Positions 7,705 to 15,124 of a DNA stretch of 16,725 nt are shown here, one piece after another (the stretch's first letter is position 1; the number at the start of each line of letters is the position of its first letter). This DNA comes from Roseovarius sp. (GTDB lineage Bacteria > Pseudomonadota > Alphaproteobacteria > Rhodobacterales > Rhodobacteraceae), in NCBI GenBank assembly GCA_007125415.1, contig SLDH01000102.1, positions 1-16,725 on the forward strand, written 5' to 3'. Below the pieces are notes generated by a model. That model was not told the origin of the DNA and ran no database searches. It was given only the letters and a program-made list of their open reading frames with translations. A program made the translations under genes and the position numbers.

Positions 7705-9147
7705 TCACGCGTCCTCCATTTGGCCCGGCCCGGCCTGGTCCGCCCGGCGCAGTGCCGCCGCGATGCGGCTCACATGGCTGCCCTTGGAGCCCTTCACCAG
7801 AACAACATCGCCCGGCGCGACAAGCCGGAGCACCTCATCGGCCAATTCTTCGGCGCTGTCCACCCGTTTGCCGCGCTTCTCGTCCGGCAGGGCCTGCCAC
7901 AGATGGTGCATGCGCGGACCCACGCAATGCACGAGGCTCAGCGCCTGCACCGCAGGCAGCGCTGCCAGACCAGCATGAAGCGCGGCCTCCTGCGGACCAA
8001 GCTCCAGCATATCCCCCAGAATGGCGATGCGCCGGCCCGTCTGCGCCGCATCACCGGCGCCTGCCGGGCAGACCATGGCCAGCACCTCGAGCGCGGCCGC
8101 CATGGAGGCGGGATTGGCATTGAATGCATCGTCGATCAGATCGAGCGTCATGCTGTCGTCCGTTGCGTCAAGGCGCAGCACCTCGCGGGTGCCCCGCCCC
8201 GCCGGCGGCTGCCAGCGCGTGAGGTCGGCCGCAGCCCGCGCCGGATCAGCCCCCAGCGCGTCGACCGCCGCCAGCACCGCCAGCGCATTCTGTGCCAGAT
8301 GCCGCCCCGGTGCCGAGAGCCGAAAGCGCAGCTGACTGTCGCCTGTCCGGGCCGTTGCATGGGAAAAACCCTCGCCCTGCTCCAGTTCGCAAAGCCGCCA
8401 GCTATTGCCCGCGCCTTGCCCGAAGCTGATGACCTGCCGCGCCTTTGCCTCCGCGCGCTCCTTCAGGATCGACGCTTCCGGCACATCGCCGTTGAAAACC
8501 GCCGTGCCATCCGGCTCGAGCCCCTCGAAGATCGCGGCTTTCTCACGGGCGATCCCGGCGCTGTCGTCAAAGGCCTCCAGATGGGCCGCTGCGATGGTGG
8601 TGATCACCGCCACATGCGGGCGGGCCATGCGCGCCAGCGGCGCGATCTCGCCGGGATGGTTCATGCCGATCTCGATCACCGCGAAATCACTCCCGGCGGG
8701 CATCCGCGCCAGTGTGAGCGGCACGCCCCAATGGTTGTTGTAGCTGGCCTCGGCGGCATGAGTGCGGCCCTGCGGCGCAAGCGCGGTGCGCAGCATCTCC
8801 TTGGTGGAGGTCTTGCCGACCGAGCCGGTGACCGCCACCACCCGTGCGCCCGTCCGCGCGCGCGCGGCAATGCCTAGCTGCTCCAGCGCGGGCAGAACAC
8901 CATCAACGACCAGCAGGGGCGCATCCTCGGCCAGGCCTTCGGGCACTCGGCTCACCATCGCCGCAGCCGCGCCCCTCGAAAGCGCCTCTGCCACGAAATC
9001 ATGCCCGTCACGCACGTCGCGCAGCGCCACGAAAAGATCACCGGGGCAAAGCGTGCGCGTGTCGATGGAGACGCCTGTCGCCTGCCAGTCTTTCGTGGCG
9101 TGCCCTCCTGTGGCAGCAGAAGCCTCGGCGGCGGTCCAGAGTGTCAT
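7705..9147 (-). CDS. murF: UDP-MurNAc-tripeptide--D-Ala-D-Ala ligase MurF
   Basis: Cytoplasmic Mur ligase that adds D-Ala-D-Ala to complete UDP-MurNAc-pentapeptide. From the ATG at 9147 it has 480 residues and begins MTLWTAAEAS. Seen: SIDTR (27-31) in the N-terminal uridine-binding domain, the ATP loop TGSVGKTST (107-115), EASYNNHWGVPLTL, VIEIGMNHPGEI, DDAFNANPASM and a C-terminal LVKGSKGSHVSRI. The start overlaps the murE stop by 4 nt (ATGA). A longer reading from 9195 would add 16 residues rich in Gly/Arg/Trp that overlap murE. I reject it, because the ATGA start fits both the family N-terminus and the neighbouring junctions. The ribosome site is weak (GGTGGTG). Confidence 0.97.
   Translation of the reverse strand: MTLWTAAEASAATGGHATKDWQATGVSIDTRTLCPGDLFVALRDVRDGHDFVAEALSRGAAAAMVSRVPEGLAEDAPLLVVDGVLPALEQLGIAARARTGARVVAVTGSVGKTSTKEMLRTALAPQGRTHAAEASYNNHWGVPLTLARMPAGSDFAVIEIGMNHPGEIAPLARMARPHVAVITTIAAAHLEAFDDSAGIAREKAAIFEGLEPDGTAVFNGDVPEASILKERAEAKARQVISFGQGAGNSWRLCELEQGEGFSHATARTGDSQLRFRLSAPGRHLAQNALAVLAAVDALGADPARAAADLTRWQPPAGRGTREVLRLDATDDSMTLDLIDDAFNANPASMAAALEVLAMVCPAGAGDAAQTGRRIAILGDMLELGPQEAALHAGLAALPAVQALSLVHCVGPRMHHLWQALPDEKRGKRVDSAEELADEVLRLVAPGDVVLVKGSKGSHVSRIAAALRRADQAGPGQMEDA
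7712..7717 (-). promoter_or_regulatory. Ribosome binding site of mraY, inside murF
   Basis: GGAGGA, 7 nt before the mraY ATG, within the last codons of murF. With the TGAATG junction this points to reinitiation by the same ribosomes. Confidence 0.6.
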
Positions 9148-10625
9148 GCCGCACCACCATCCAGCGCCGAGACGGCCACGCTGGCCTGTTCGCAATCATC
9201 GAATGGAAAGACCGCATCGCCGACGATCTGGCCCGTCTCGTGGCCCTTGCCGGTGATCAGCAGCGCATCTCCCGGCCCCAGCGCATCCACCCCGCGCAGG
9301 ATCGCCTCGGCCCGGTCGCCCACATTCGCGGCCCCGGGGCAGCCCTGCATCACCGCCGCACGGATGGCCGCCGGATCTTCGCTGCGCGGGTTGTCATCGG
9401 TAACGATCACCAGATCGGCATGGTCGGCCGCCGCCTGCCCCATGAGCGGCCGCTTGCCCCTGTCCCTGTCGCCGCCCGCACCCACGATGGCGATGAGGCG
9501 GCCCATCACATGCGGGCGCAGCGCCTGCAGCGCCGTGGCCACCGCCGCCGGGGTATGCGCATAATCCACGAAAACTGCCGCCCCATTGGCCCGGGTCGCG
9601 GCAAGCTGCATCCGCCCCCGGACGGTCTGCATCAGTCCGAAGGTCTCGAACACGCGCGCCGGGTCCGCACCGGCGGCGATGACCAGCCCGGCGGCCACGA
9701 GCAGGTTTTCGGCCTGAAAGCCGCCGATCAGGCGAAGACGCACCTGATATACCCTTTCATGCCAGGCAAAGCGCAACTCCTGCCCTGTCGCCTCGAAGCG
9801 TTGCCCCATGAGGCAGAGATCACAGACCGCCGCGCGCCCCACGCGGATCACCTCCACCCCGCGCGCCTGTGCAAGGGCGGCCATATCCGCCCCGTGGGGA
9901 TCGTCCATGTTGATCACCGCCACGCCATCATCGGGCAAGACCCTGTCGAAGAGGCCGGCCTTGGCGGCGAAATAGGCTTCAAACCCGTCGTGATAGTCGA
10001 GATGGTCCTGCGTGAGATTTGTAAACCCCGCCGCAGCGATGCGCACCCCGTCAAGGCGGCGTTGCGCAAGCCCGTGCGACGAAGCCTCCATGGCCGCGTG
10101 ATCGATCCCCGCGCGCTCGATTTCAGCCAGGACACGGTGCAGGGTGATGGGTTCGGGCGTGGTATGGGCAAGCGGGGTTTCATAGGCCCCTTCCACGCCT
10201 GTTGTGCCGAGGTTCACCGCATCTAGACCCAGCGCCATCCAGATCTGCCGGGCAAAACTTGCCACCGATGTCTTGCCATTGGTCCCGGTGACCGCGACCA
10301 CCGTTTCGGGCTGTGCCCCGAACCAGAGCGCCGCGCAGTAGGCCAGCGTCTGACGTGGATCCTCGGCGACGATCAGCGCCGCCTCCGAGGCCTCCAGTTC
10401 TTCCCGGGCGATCGCCGCGCCGCGGGCATCGGTGAGCACCGCCGCCGCCCCCATGCGCAGCGCATACTGGATGAACTCGCCACCATGCACACGCGTGCCC
10501 GGCAAGGCGGCAAAGAGGAATCCGTCGCGCACCTCCCGGCTGTCAACCGCCATGCCAGTGATCCGCGCCATGCGCCCGCCCTGTGCGGTGAGGCCCAGTT
10601 CCGCAAGTGTCCTGATTTGCTCCAC
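9144..10625 (-). CDS. murE: UDP-MurNAc-L-Ala-D-Glu--meso-diaminopimelate ligase MurE
   Basis: Cytoplasmic Mur ligase that adds the third residue of the stem peptide. It has 493 residues. Seen: AVDSREVRDGFLFAAL (26-41), the ATP loop TGTNGKTS (113-120), TTPE (155-158), EASSHGL (180-186), NLTQDHLDYH (203-212), GDRDRGKRP (385-393) and DNPRSEDP (411-418). DNPR is the known signature for meso-diaminopimelate rather than lysine, so the organism has DAP-type peptidoglycan. The start is GTG at 10625, with AGGGA 7 nt before it. It follows ftsI after 37 nt and overlaps murF by 4 nt. Confidence 0.97.
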   Translation of the reverse strand: MEQIRTLAELGLTAQGGRMARITGMAVDSREVRDGFLFAALPGTRVHGGEFIQYALRMGAAAVLTDARGAAIAREELEASEAALIVAEDPRQTLAYCAALWFGAQPETVVAVTGTNGKTSVASFARQIWMALGLDAVNLGTTGVEGAYETPLAHTTPEPITLHRVLAEIERAGIDHAAMEASSHGLAQRRLDGVRIAAAGFTNLTQDHLDYHDGFEAYFAAKAGLFDRVLPDDGVAVINMDDPHGADMAALAQARGVEVIRVGRAAVCDLCLMGQRFEATGQELRFAWHERVYQVRLRLIGGFQAENLLVAAGLVIAAGADPARVFETFGLMQTVRGRMQLAATRANGAAVFVDYAHTPAAVATALQALRPHVMGRLIAIVGAGGDRDRGKRPLMGQAAADHADLVIVTDDNPRSEDPAAIRAAVMQGCPGAANVGDRAEAILRGVDALGPGDALLITGKGHETGQIVGDAVFPFDDCEQASVAVSALDGGAA

Positions 10626-10662
10626 TGCCCTGTCCCTGCCTCTGCCCGCTGTCTGGCACCTG

Positions 10663-12450
10663 TCAATTCGCTGTGAGCGTTATACCGTTTAACTGCGGTT
10701 GTTCAAACTCGGGGCGCAACCCCAGAAGCGGTGCGACGCGGCGGGTGATCTCGGCGGCCACGGGCACCGCTGTCCAGCCCGCTGTGCGGCGCGGCTCGGA
10801 ACCTGAGGTCTCCACCGGCTCATCAAATGTGACCACCAGCACATATTGCGGGTCATCCGCCGGAAAGAAGCTGGCGAAGGTCGCGATCACGCGTTCCTTG
10901 AGATACCCCCCTCCTTCCGGATTGGGCTTGTCGGCCGTGCCTGTCTTGCCGGCAAGCGGATAACCCTCCACATGGGCAAGGCTTGCGGTTCCGTCGGTGA
11001 CCACGGCGCGCAGCATCTCCTGCGCGGCCTTGGCCGTGGCCGGCGACATGACACGCGGACCAAGCTGATTTGCCGGCTGCTTGAGAAGCGTCGGCTTGAC
11101 ACGCGTACCCCCATTCGCGATGGCGGCATAACCCGCGGCCAGATGCAGCGGGCTGATGGAAATGCCGTGCCCGTAAGAGATGGTCACGGTGCTGAGTTCG
11201 GTCCAGCGCCGGGGCCAGAGCGGCCTGCCGCCCCGGCTTTCGGCAATCTCCAACCCCGTATCCTCGAGCATGCCGAGATCCTCGAGAAAGGCCTTCTGGC
11301 GTTCCGCCCCCAGTTGCAGCCCAAGCCGTGCGGTGCCCCGGTTCGAGGATTTGACGATGACATCCTTGACGCTGATCTTGCCGAAATCCGCGCGATTGAA
11401 CTCTCCGACGGAGAACCCGCTCACCCGCATCGGCGCGGAAGTATCGACAATGGTGTCCATGTTGACCAGACCAAGTTCGATCGCCTGCGCCGCCGGGAAG
11501 ATCTTCATGGTGGAGCCGAGTTCATAAACGCCCTGCACCGCTCGGTTGAAAAGCGGGCTGTCGCTCGGGTTGCCCTCGGTGGGCGGGCGCGGGCGGTTGT
11601 TTGGATCGAAATCGGGCAGTGACGCGATGGCGAGCACCTCCCCGCTATCGACCTTCATCAGAACCGCCGCCGCCCCCTTGGCATTGAGGATGTTCATGCC
11701 GCCGGCCAGCACACGCTCCACCGCCGCCTGCACCGACAGATCGAGCGAGAGGCGCAAGGGCTCATGCCCCCTCGCCGGATCACGCAGGCGCTCGTCAAAA
11801 AACTGCTCGATCCCCGCCACACCGATCACCTCGGCGGCATGAACGCCCTCACGCCCGAAGCTGGTGCCCCCCAGAACATGCGCCGCGAGGTTTCCATTGG
11901 GGTAAAGGCGCATCTCCCGCGGACCGAAGAGCAGACCGGGCTCGCCGATATCATGCACGGCCTGTTTCTGCTCGGGGCTGAGCCGACGCTTGATCCAGAG
12001 AAAGCGCCGTTCGCCCGTGAAGTCCCGTATCAGGCGCTCACCGTCGAGATCGGGAAAGATCTCGGCCAGTTCATGCGCCGCGCGCTCCGGGTCGATCATC
12101 TGATGGGGTTGCGCATAAAGGCTGAAGGTTTCGAAGTTGGTAGCCAGAATCCGACCCTTGCGATCCACGATATCGGCGCGCTGCGCGAGGATATCGGCGC
12201 CCGCCACGCTCGCCCGGGGTTCCGCCGGTTCCGAATTCGCGAGAATCCCCATGCGCACACCGATGAGGCCGAAGGCAAAGACGAACATCACCCCGATAAC
12301 AAGAAGCCGTCCCTCGGCGCGTTTGCGGGCGCGGTCGCGCATTTCCTCATGGCGCAGGCGGATATTCTCACGCTCGATCGCATCGGGGTTCTCGCCTTTT
12401 TCGCGGGCTTGCAGGATGCGGGCCAGCGGACGCAGCGGTGTGCGGATCAT
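10663..12450 (-). CDS. ftsI: Septal transpeptidase FtsI (PBP3, class B penicillin-binding protein)
   Basis: Inner-membrane anchored D,D-transpeptidase that cross-links septal peptidoglycan. It has 595 residues: a basic cytoplasmic N-terminus (1-48), one membrane segment (about 49-70), a periplasmic dimerisation domain (RADIVDRKGRILA, 91-103; SFGREGVHAAE, 197-207) and a transpeptidase domain. All three catalytic motifs are present: S313-T-M-K316, SSN (368-370) and KTG (502-504). The ATG overlaps the ftsL stop by 4 nt (ATGA), which fits the FtsL-FtsI complex. The gap of 37 nt to murE is empty apart from the murE ribosome site. Confidence 0.97.
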   Translation of the reverse strand: MIRTPLRPLARILQAREKGENPDAIERENIRLRHEEMRDRARKRAEGRLLVIGVMFVFAFGLIGVRMGILANSEPAEPRASVAGADILAQRADIVDRKGRILATNFETFSLYAQPHQMIDPERAAHELAEIFPDLDGERLIRDFTGERRFLWIKRRLSPEQKQAVHDIGEPGLLFGPREMRLYPNGNLAAHVLGGTSFGREGVHAAEVIGVAGIEQFFDERLRDPARGHEPLRLSLDLSVQAAVERVLAGGMNILNAKGAAAVLMKVDSGEVLAIASLPDFDPNNRPRPPTEGNPSDSPLFNRAVQGVYELGSTMKIFPAAQAIELGLVNMDTIVDTSAPMRVSGFSVGEFNRADFGKISVKDVIVKSSNRGTARLGLQLGAERQKAFLEDLGMLEDTGLEIAESRGGRPLWPRRWTELSTVTISYGHGISISPLHLAAGYAAIANGGTRVKPTLLKQPANQLGPRVMSPATAKAAQEMLRAVVTDGTASLAHVEGYPLAGKTGTADKPNPEGGGYLKERVIATFASFFPADDPQYVLVVTFDEPVETSGSEPRRTAGWTAVPVAAEITRRVAPLLGLRPEFEQPQLNGITLTAN

Positions 12451-12794
12451 GGCAGCTGCTCCATGTTGGACACCTCGACCGAACTGTCTATGGGCAGGTC
12501 GATCTCATCGGGGGGGAAGGCGACCTGATCCACCCGCCCGAACTGCTCGGCGCGCAGACCGACCAACCCGAGCCTGTCGTAATTCATATCCGCCAACTCG
12601 CGCAGACGCTGTGGGCGGTTGAGATAGGCCCATTCGGCATTGAGCATGCGCAACCGCTCCCGCGCATTGGCGATCTGGCTTTGCAGGCGCTGCGCCTCGT
12701 TGAGCGTGGCCTGGGTCTGATAATTCTCGCGATAGGCCCAGAAGGCCAGGCCGATCACGGTCATTGCAGAAAGGACGATGAAGAGGCTGCGCAT
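12447..12794 (-). CDS. ftsL: Cell division protein FtsL
   Basis: Small bitopic membrane protein that joins FtsB and FtsQ and activates FtsWI. It has 115 residues: a short N-terminus, one hydrophobic segment (about 4-20, LFIVLSAMTVIGLAFWA), then a Gln/Glu/Arg-rich helix likely to form a coiled coil (about 24-65, with LNEAQRLQSQIANARERLRM), and a periplasmic tail. FtsL is weakly conserved, so the call rests on size, topology and place between rsmH and ftsI. The segment WAYLNRPQRLRELA is typical of alphaproteobacterial FtsL. The ATG shares one base with the rsmH stop (TGATG), and the stop overlaps the ftsI start. Confidence 0.93.
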   Translation of the reverse strand: MRSLFIVLSAMTVIGLAFWAYRENYQTQATLNEAQRLQSQIANARERLRMLNAEWAYLNRPQRLRELADMNYDRLGLVGLRAEQFGRVDQVAFPPDEIDLPIDSSVEVSNMEQLP

Positions 12795-13789
12795 CAGGTT
12801 TCCCCTTGTCTGAGTGGCATGCCAATGGATTTCGGGTCCGTCACCCCCGGGGCGGCGTCGGTGCGGGTGGCCACGCGCAGCTTGGCGCTGCGCGCGCGCG
12901 GGTTGCGCGCCAACTCGGCCGGGTCGGGGCTGATGGCCTTGCGGCTGCGCAGGGTGAACTGCGGTGCGCGCGCCTGTCGCTCGGGCGCATAACGGTTGCC
13001 GCCGCCGCCGTCATCGGCGCGCGCCTGAAGGAAACGTTTGACCATGCGGTCCTCGATGGAATGAAATGTCACCACGGCGAGATGTCCGCCGGGCTTCAGC
13101 GCGCGCTCGGCGGCTTCCAGACCGCCCAGCAACTCCGCATATTCATCGTTCACCGCAATGCGAAGCGCCTGAAAACTGCGCGTCGCGGGATGCGCCTGCC
13201 CGGGTTTGGCGCGCGCCAGGCAGCGCTCGATGATCATGGTCAGTTGCAGGGTTGTGGTGATCGGCTCCTGCGCGCGTTCCCGCACAATCGCGCGGGCGAT
13301 CCGGCGGCTCGCGCGTTCCTCGCCATAGAGATAGAGGATATCGGCCAGTTCCTCCTCGGGCAGATCACGCACGAGATCGGCGGCGCTCCTGCCCTGCTGG
13401 CTCATCCGCATGTCGAGCGGGCCATCCTTCATGAAGGAAAACCCCCGCTCCGCGCGGTCAAGCTGCATGGAACTGACGCCCAGATCCAGCACCACGCCAT
13501 CGAGATTCTGCGCCACCTTGTCCATCTGCGAAAACACAGCCTGCACGAGCTCGATCCGCGCGCCGTAGGCCGCGGCCCAACCCTCGCCCCCGTTATCGGC
13601 CATTTCCAGCGCCAGCGGATCACGGTCCAGCCCGATCACCTTATCGGCGCCAGCCTCAAGCAGGGCACGCGCATACCCGCCGGCACCAAGCGTGCCGTCA
13701 AGCCAGGTGCCACAGACAGGCGCGACCGCCGCGATCAGAGGTTCGATCAGAACCGGAACATGCGCTGTCGCCGTCGAACCACCGGCCAT
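12794..13789 (-). CDS. rsmH: 16S rRNA (cytosine-1402-N4)-methyltransferase RsmH (MraW)
   Basis: SAM-dependent methyltransferase that modifies C1402 in the P site of 16S rRNA. It has 331 residues. Seen: AHVPVL (9-14), the SAM-binding [10 protein letters not shown] (31-40), DRD (55-57), [10 protein letters not shown] (102-111), DMRM (126-129), YGEER (155-159), FQALRIAVN (206-214) and FHSIEDR (242-248), with ARSAKLR near the C-terminus. The ATG follows the mraZ stop after 3 nt, and its stop shares a base with the ftsL start. It sits in the cluster by ancient conserved synteny, and its link to division is indirect. Confidence 0.97.
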   Translation of the reverse strand: MAGGSTATAHVPVLIEPLIAAVAPVCGTWLDGTLGAGGYARALLEAGADKVIGLDRDPLALEMADNGGEGWAAAYGARIELVQAVFSQMDKVAQNLDGVVLDLGVSSMQLDRAERGFSFMKDGPLDMRMSQQGRSAADLVRDLPEEELADILYLYGEERASRRIARAIVRERAQEPITTTLQLTMIIERCLARAKPGQAHPATRSFQALRIAVNDEYAELLGGLEAAERALKPGGHLAVVTFHSIEDRMVKRFLQARADDGGGGNRYAPERQARAPQFTLRSRKAISPDPAELARNPRARSAKLRVATRTDAAPGVTDPKSIGMPLRQGET

Positions 13790-13792
13790 GGG

Positions 13793-14296
13793 CTAGGCTC
13801 CGCCGGGCGGATCGATCAAGGTGAGCGGGTCGAAATCTTCCGGCATCTCGTCAAGCCAGGCTTCGGTTTCGGCGGATTCGAGATCATCATAGGTCTGCGC
13901 ATTCCAGATCTCGAAGTAATCGCCCATGGCCGCCATCACGGCCTCACCCTCCAGCCCGATCTGCTGGCGCAGGCGCTGCGGCAAGACGATGCGCCCATCC
14001 TTGTCGATTTCCGTGCTCCAGCTCTTGCCCAGGATCATCCGGCTTGCCCGGCGGCGCTCGACCGAGCCGCGCGGCAGACGGCGGATCCCGTCCTCGATCT
14101 CGGCCATGGCGTCGATCGTGTAGGCATGCAGACAATTCTTGAGGTGCGGCCCGTGCAGGACGACAAGGCGGGGCAGGGAAACTTCGGGGCAGCGCGGATC
14201 GCCATCAGCGAGCACAGCGCGAAAATCCGCCGGGATCGACATGCGGCCCTTGCTGTCGACCTTCTGGTGAAACTCGCCTCTGAAGCTCAGCACCAC
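13793..14296 (-). CDS. mraZ: Transcriptional regulator MraZ
   Basis: DNA-binding protein with two AbrB-like (SpoVT-type) domains that in other bacteria forms rings and represses its own dcw promoter. It has 167 residues. Domain 1 (about 5-60) carries DSKGRMSIPADFR (14-26) and domain 2 (about 95-140) DKDGRIVLPQRLR (98-110), the doubled motif of the family. An acidic tail (EDFDPLTLIDP) follows, as in other rhodobacterial members. The start is GTG at 14296, followed by a second GTG (14293) that cannot be ruled out. AGG lies 7 nt upstream. It is the first protein gene of the cluster and is preceded by a long, structured leader. I did not find the classical TGGG repeat operator. Confidence 0.95.
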   Translation of the reverse strand: MVLSFRGEFHQKVDSKGRMSIPADFRAVLADGDPRCPEVSLPRLVVLHGPHLKNCLHAYTIDAMAEIEDGIRRLPRGSVERRRASRMILGKSWSTEIDKDGRIVLPQRLRQQIGLEGEAVMAAMGDYFEIWNAQTYDDLESAETEAWLDEMPEDFDPLTLIDPPGGA

Positions 14297-14351
14297 TGTT
14301 CTGCCTGCCTCTCAATTACGCTGGCCCGGCAAATCCGGAGCCTTCAACGGG

Positions 14352-14591
14352 AAACGGCGGATTGAGCTGCTGCCACTGCCCAATCCGCCGCCCTCGTCCC
14401 GCGTCTCGCGGGGTGTCCAGCTGCGCGCGCCACCTGGGGGGATGTCTGCTCGCCCGCGCGCCGGATCTCTTCGTCTTGATGAAGCGGATGCCTGTATGAA
14501 ACCTGCTCTGGTCTTTTTTGTTTTCGGGGTCGTTCGCTGCCCCTTGTCCCGTCCTCATCTTGTATGAAAGGGATGCCATGGGATTTCATGG
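14352..14591 (-). ncRNA. Structured mraZ leader, candidate UpsM-like sRNA
   Basis: In Rhodobacter sphaeroides the dcw cluster has an unusually long 5' leader (about 270 nt) from which the sRNA UpsM (about 200 nt) arises by partial termination shortly before mraZ (from memory). Here the minus strand upstream of mraZ shows no gene but a row of stems: CCCGCG/CGCGGG with a 3-nt loop (14398-14412), then a perfect 10-bp stem CGGCGGATTG/CAATCCGCCG with a 16-nt loop (14355-14390), followed by UUUCCCGUU. The last stem ends 59 nt before the mraZ start, about where UpsM ends. An A-rich stretch (GAAAACAAAAAAG) lies near 14513-14525. The 5' end given here is inferred from a possible -10 box (TTTAAT, 14603-14598) and is uncertain. 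I have not compared the sequence with UpsM. Confidence 0.42.
14355..14390 (-). terminator. 10-bp perfect stem-loop in the mraZ leader, possible partial terminator
   Basis: CGGCGGATTG (14390-14381 on the minus strand) pairs fully with CAATCCGCCG (14364-14355) around a 16-nt loop. Only three U residues follow directly (UUUCCCGUU), which suits incomplete rather than full termination. It lies between the presumed promoter and mraZ, so it can affect expression of the whole cluster. Confidence 0.5.
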
Positions 14592-14595
14592 AAAT
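14583..14595. repeat. Palindrome ATTTC-N3-GAAAT, copy 1
   Basis: ATTTCATGGAAAT, extended by one pair to GATTTC/GAAATC (14582-14596). It sits next to the possible -10 box TTTAAT, so a protein bound here would be near the start of transcription of the dcw leader. The binding protein is unknown. Confidence 0.5.
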
Positions 14596-14596
14596 C

Positions 14597-15124
14597 AATT
14601 AAAAAATGGCTGTTGATTCACTTACGGCAGGTCAGTCAACTGGAAAATCAGGGAAGAGAACTTGAAACCGCTACATTTTGCACTTAACTTGGTATATTAG
14701 ATCTTCATAATCACAATATATAGATACGGGCAGTGAAACTCTTATCTACCATGATTTCCCTGAAATTTCCGCCCTAGCCTAACAGTGCTCGCAGGAAAAT
14801 GCCCATCCAGGCCGGTATTCCAGCGAATATTGACCAGATCACAGCACCGTGATTCGCGCGCTCCGCCGATGATTTGCCGGCATTCCCACGATTTCCCGTC
14901 ATGCACCTGCAAGCCTTCATCGCTCGCAGCAGTGTTCCCGTAGGTTCGTTCCTGGAGTCGCTTTCGATCAACCTGAGGCACCCTGCCCCAAGCCGCGCAT
15001 CGCTGGGCCGCGGCGCGGCGATCCGGCGGTTGTCGGGCAGCGATTTATCGTGCCACACACGCAAGACCACTGATCGGCGCACTGATGACTGCCAGATCGC
15101 CGGGCCGGCCCACCAAAAGAGGCG
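14597..15124. other. Intergenic region between the alcohol dehydrogenase and the mraZ leader
   Basis: No convincing gene. Roughly 14581-14760 has only about 35-38 percent G+C by hand count, far below the rest of the window, and probably contains the dcw promoter. A TTGACT (14640-14635, minus strand) and a TTTAAT (14603-14598) are present but do not form a well-spaced pair. From 14770 to 15124 the composition rises again. Small open frames here give no recognisable protein and lack ribosome sites. GGGCCGGCCC (15102-15111) follows the dehydrogenase but cannot form a normal hairpin, so I see no clear terminator for that gene. Confidence 0.6.
14754..14766. repeat. Palindrome ATTTC-N3-GAAAT, copy 2
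   Basis: ATTTCCCTGAAAT, the same half sites as copy 1 with a different 3-nt spacer, 171 nt further upstream of mraZ. Two copies in one regulatory gap suggest an operator pair, but short A+T-rich palindromes also arise by chance. Confidence 0.4.

Noticed and set aside
9148..9195. Longer murF form starting 48 nt upstream
   Set aside because: It would lie inside murE and add Gly/Arg/Trp-rich residues not typical of MurF. The ATGA overlap start fits the family N-terminus.
14297..14450. Search for the classical MraZ operator (TGGG words at 10-nt steps)
   Set aside because: Only single TGGG words are present (for example in ATTGGGCAGTGG), without the regular spacing. No operator can be claimed.
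14510..14525. T-rich run on the plus strand (CTTTTTTGTTTT) as a terminator
   Set aside because: No strong stem precedes it and no gene is read on the plus strand here. On the minus strand it is an A-rich run in the leader.
14612..14960. GANTC (CcrM-type) sites, for example GATTC at 14615-14619, as cell-cycle control elements
   Set aside because: They occur at about the frequency expected by chance for a 5-nt degenerate word.
14774..15082. Minus-strand frame of 102 codons starting with GTG, with a hydrophobic end (AVIWSIFAGIPAWMGIFLRA)
   Set aside because: No ribosome site before the GTG, the rest of the text is not protein-like, and other frames overlap it. One hydrophobic stretch is too little to call a gene.
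15102..15111. GGGCCGGCCC after the alcohol dehydrogenase as a terminator
   Set aside because: A palindrome without room for a loop and without a following U-run does not make an intrinsic terminator.
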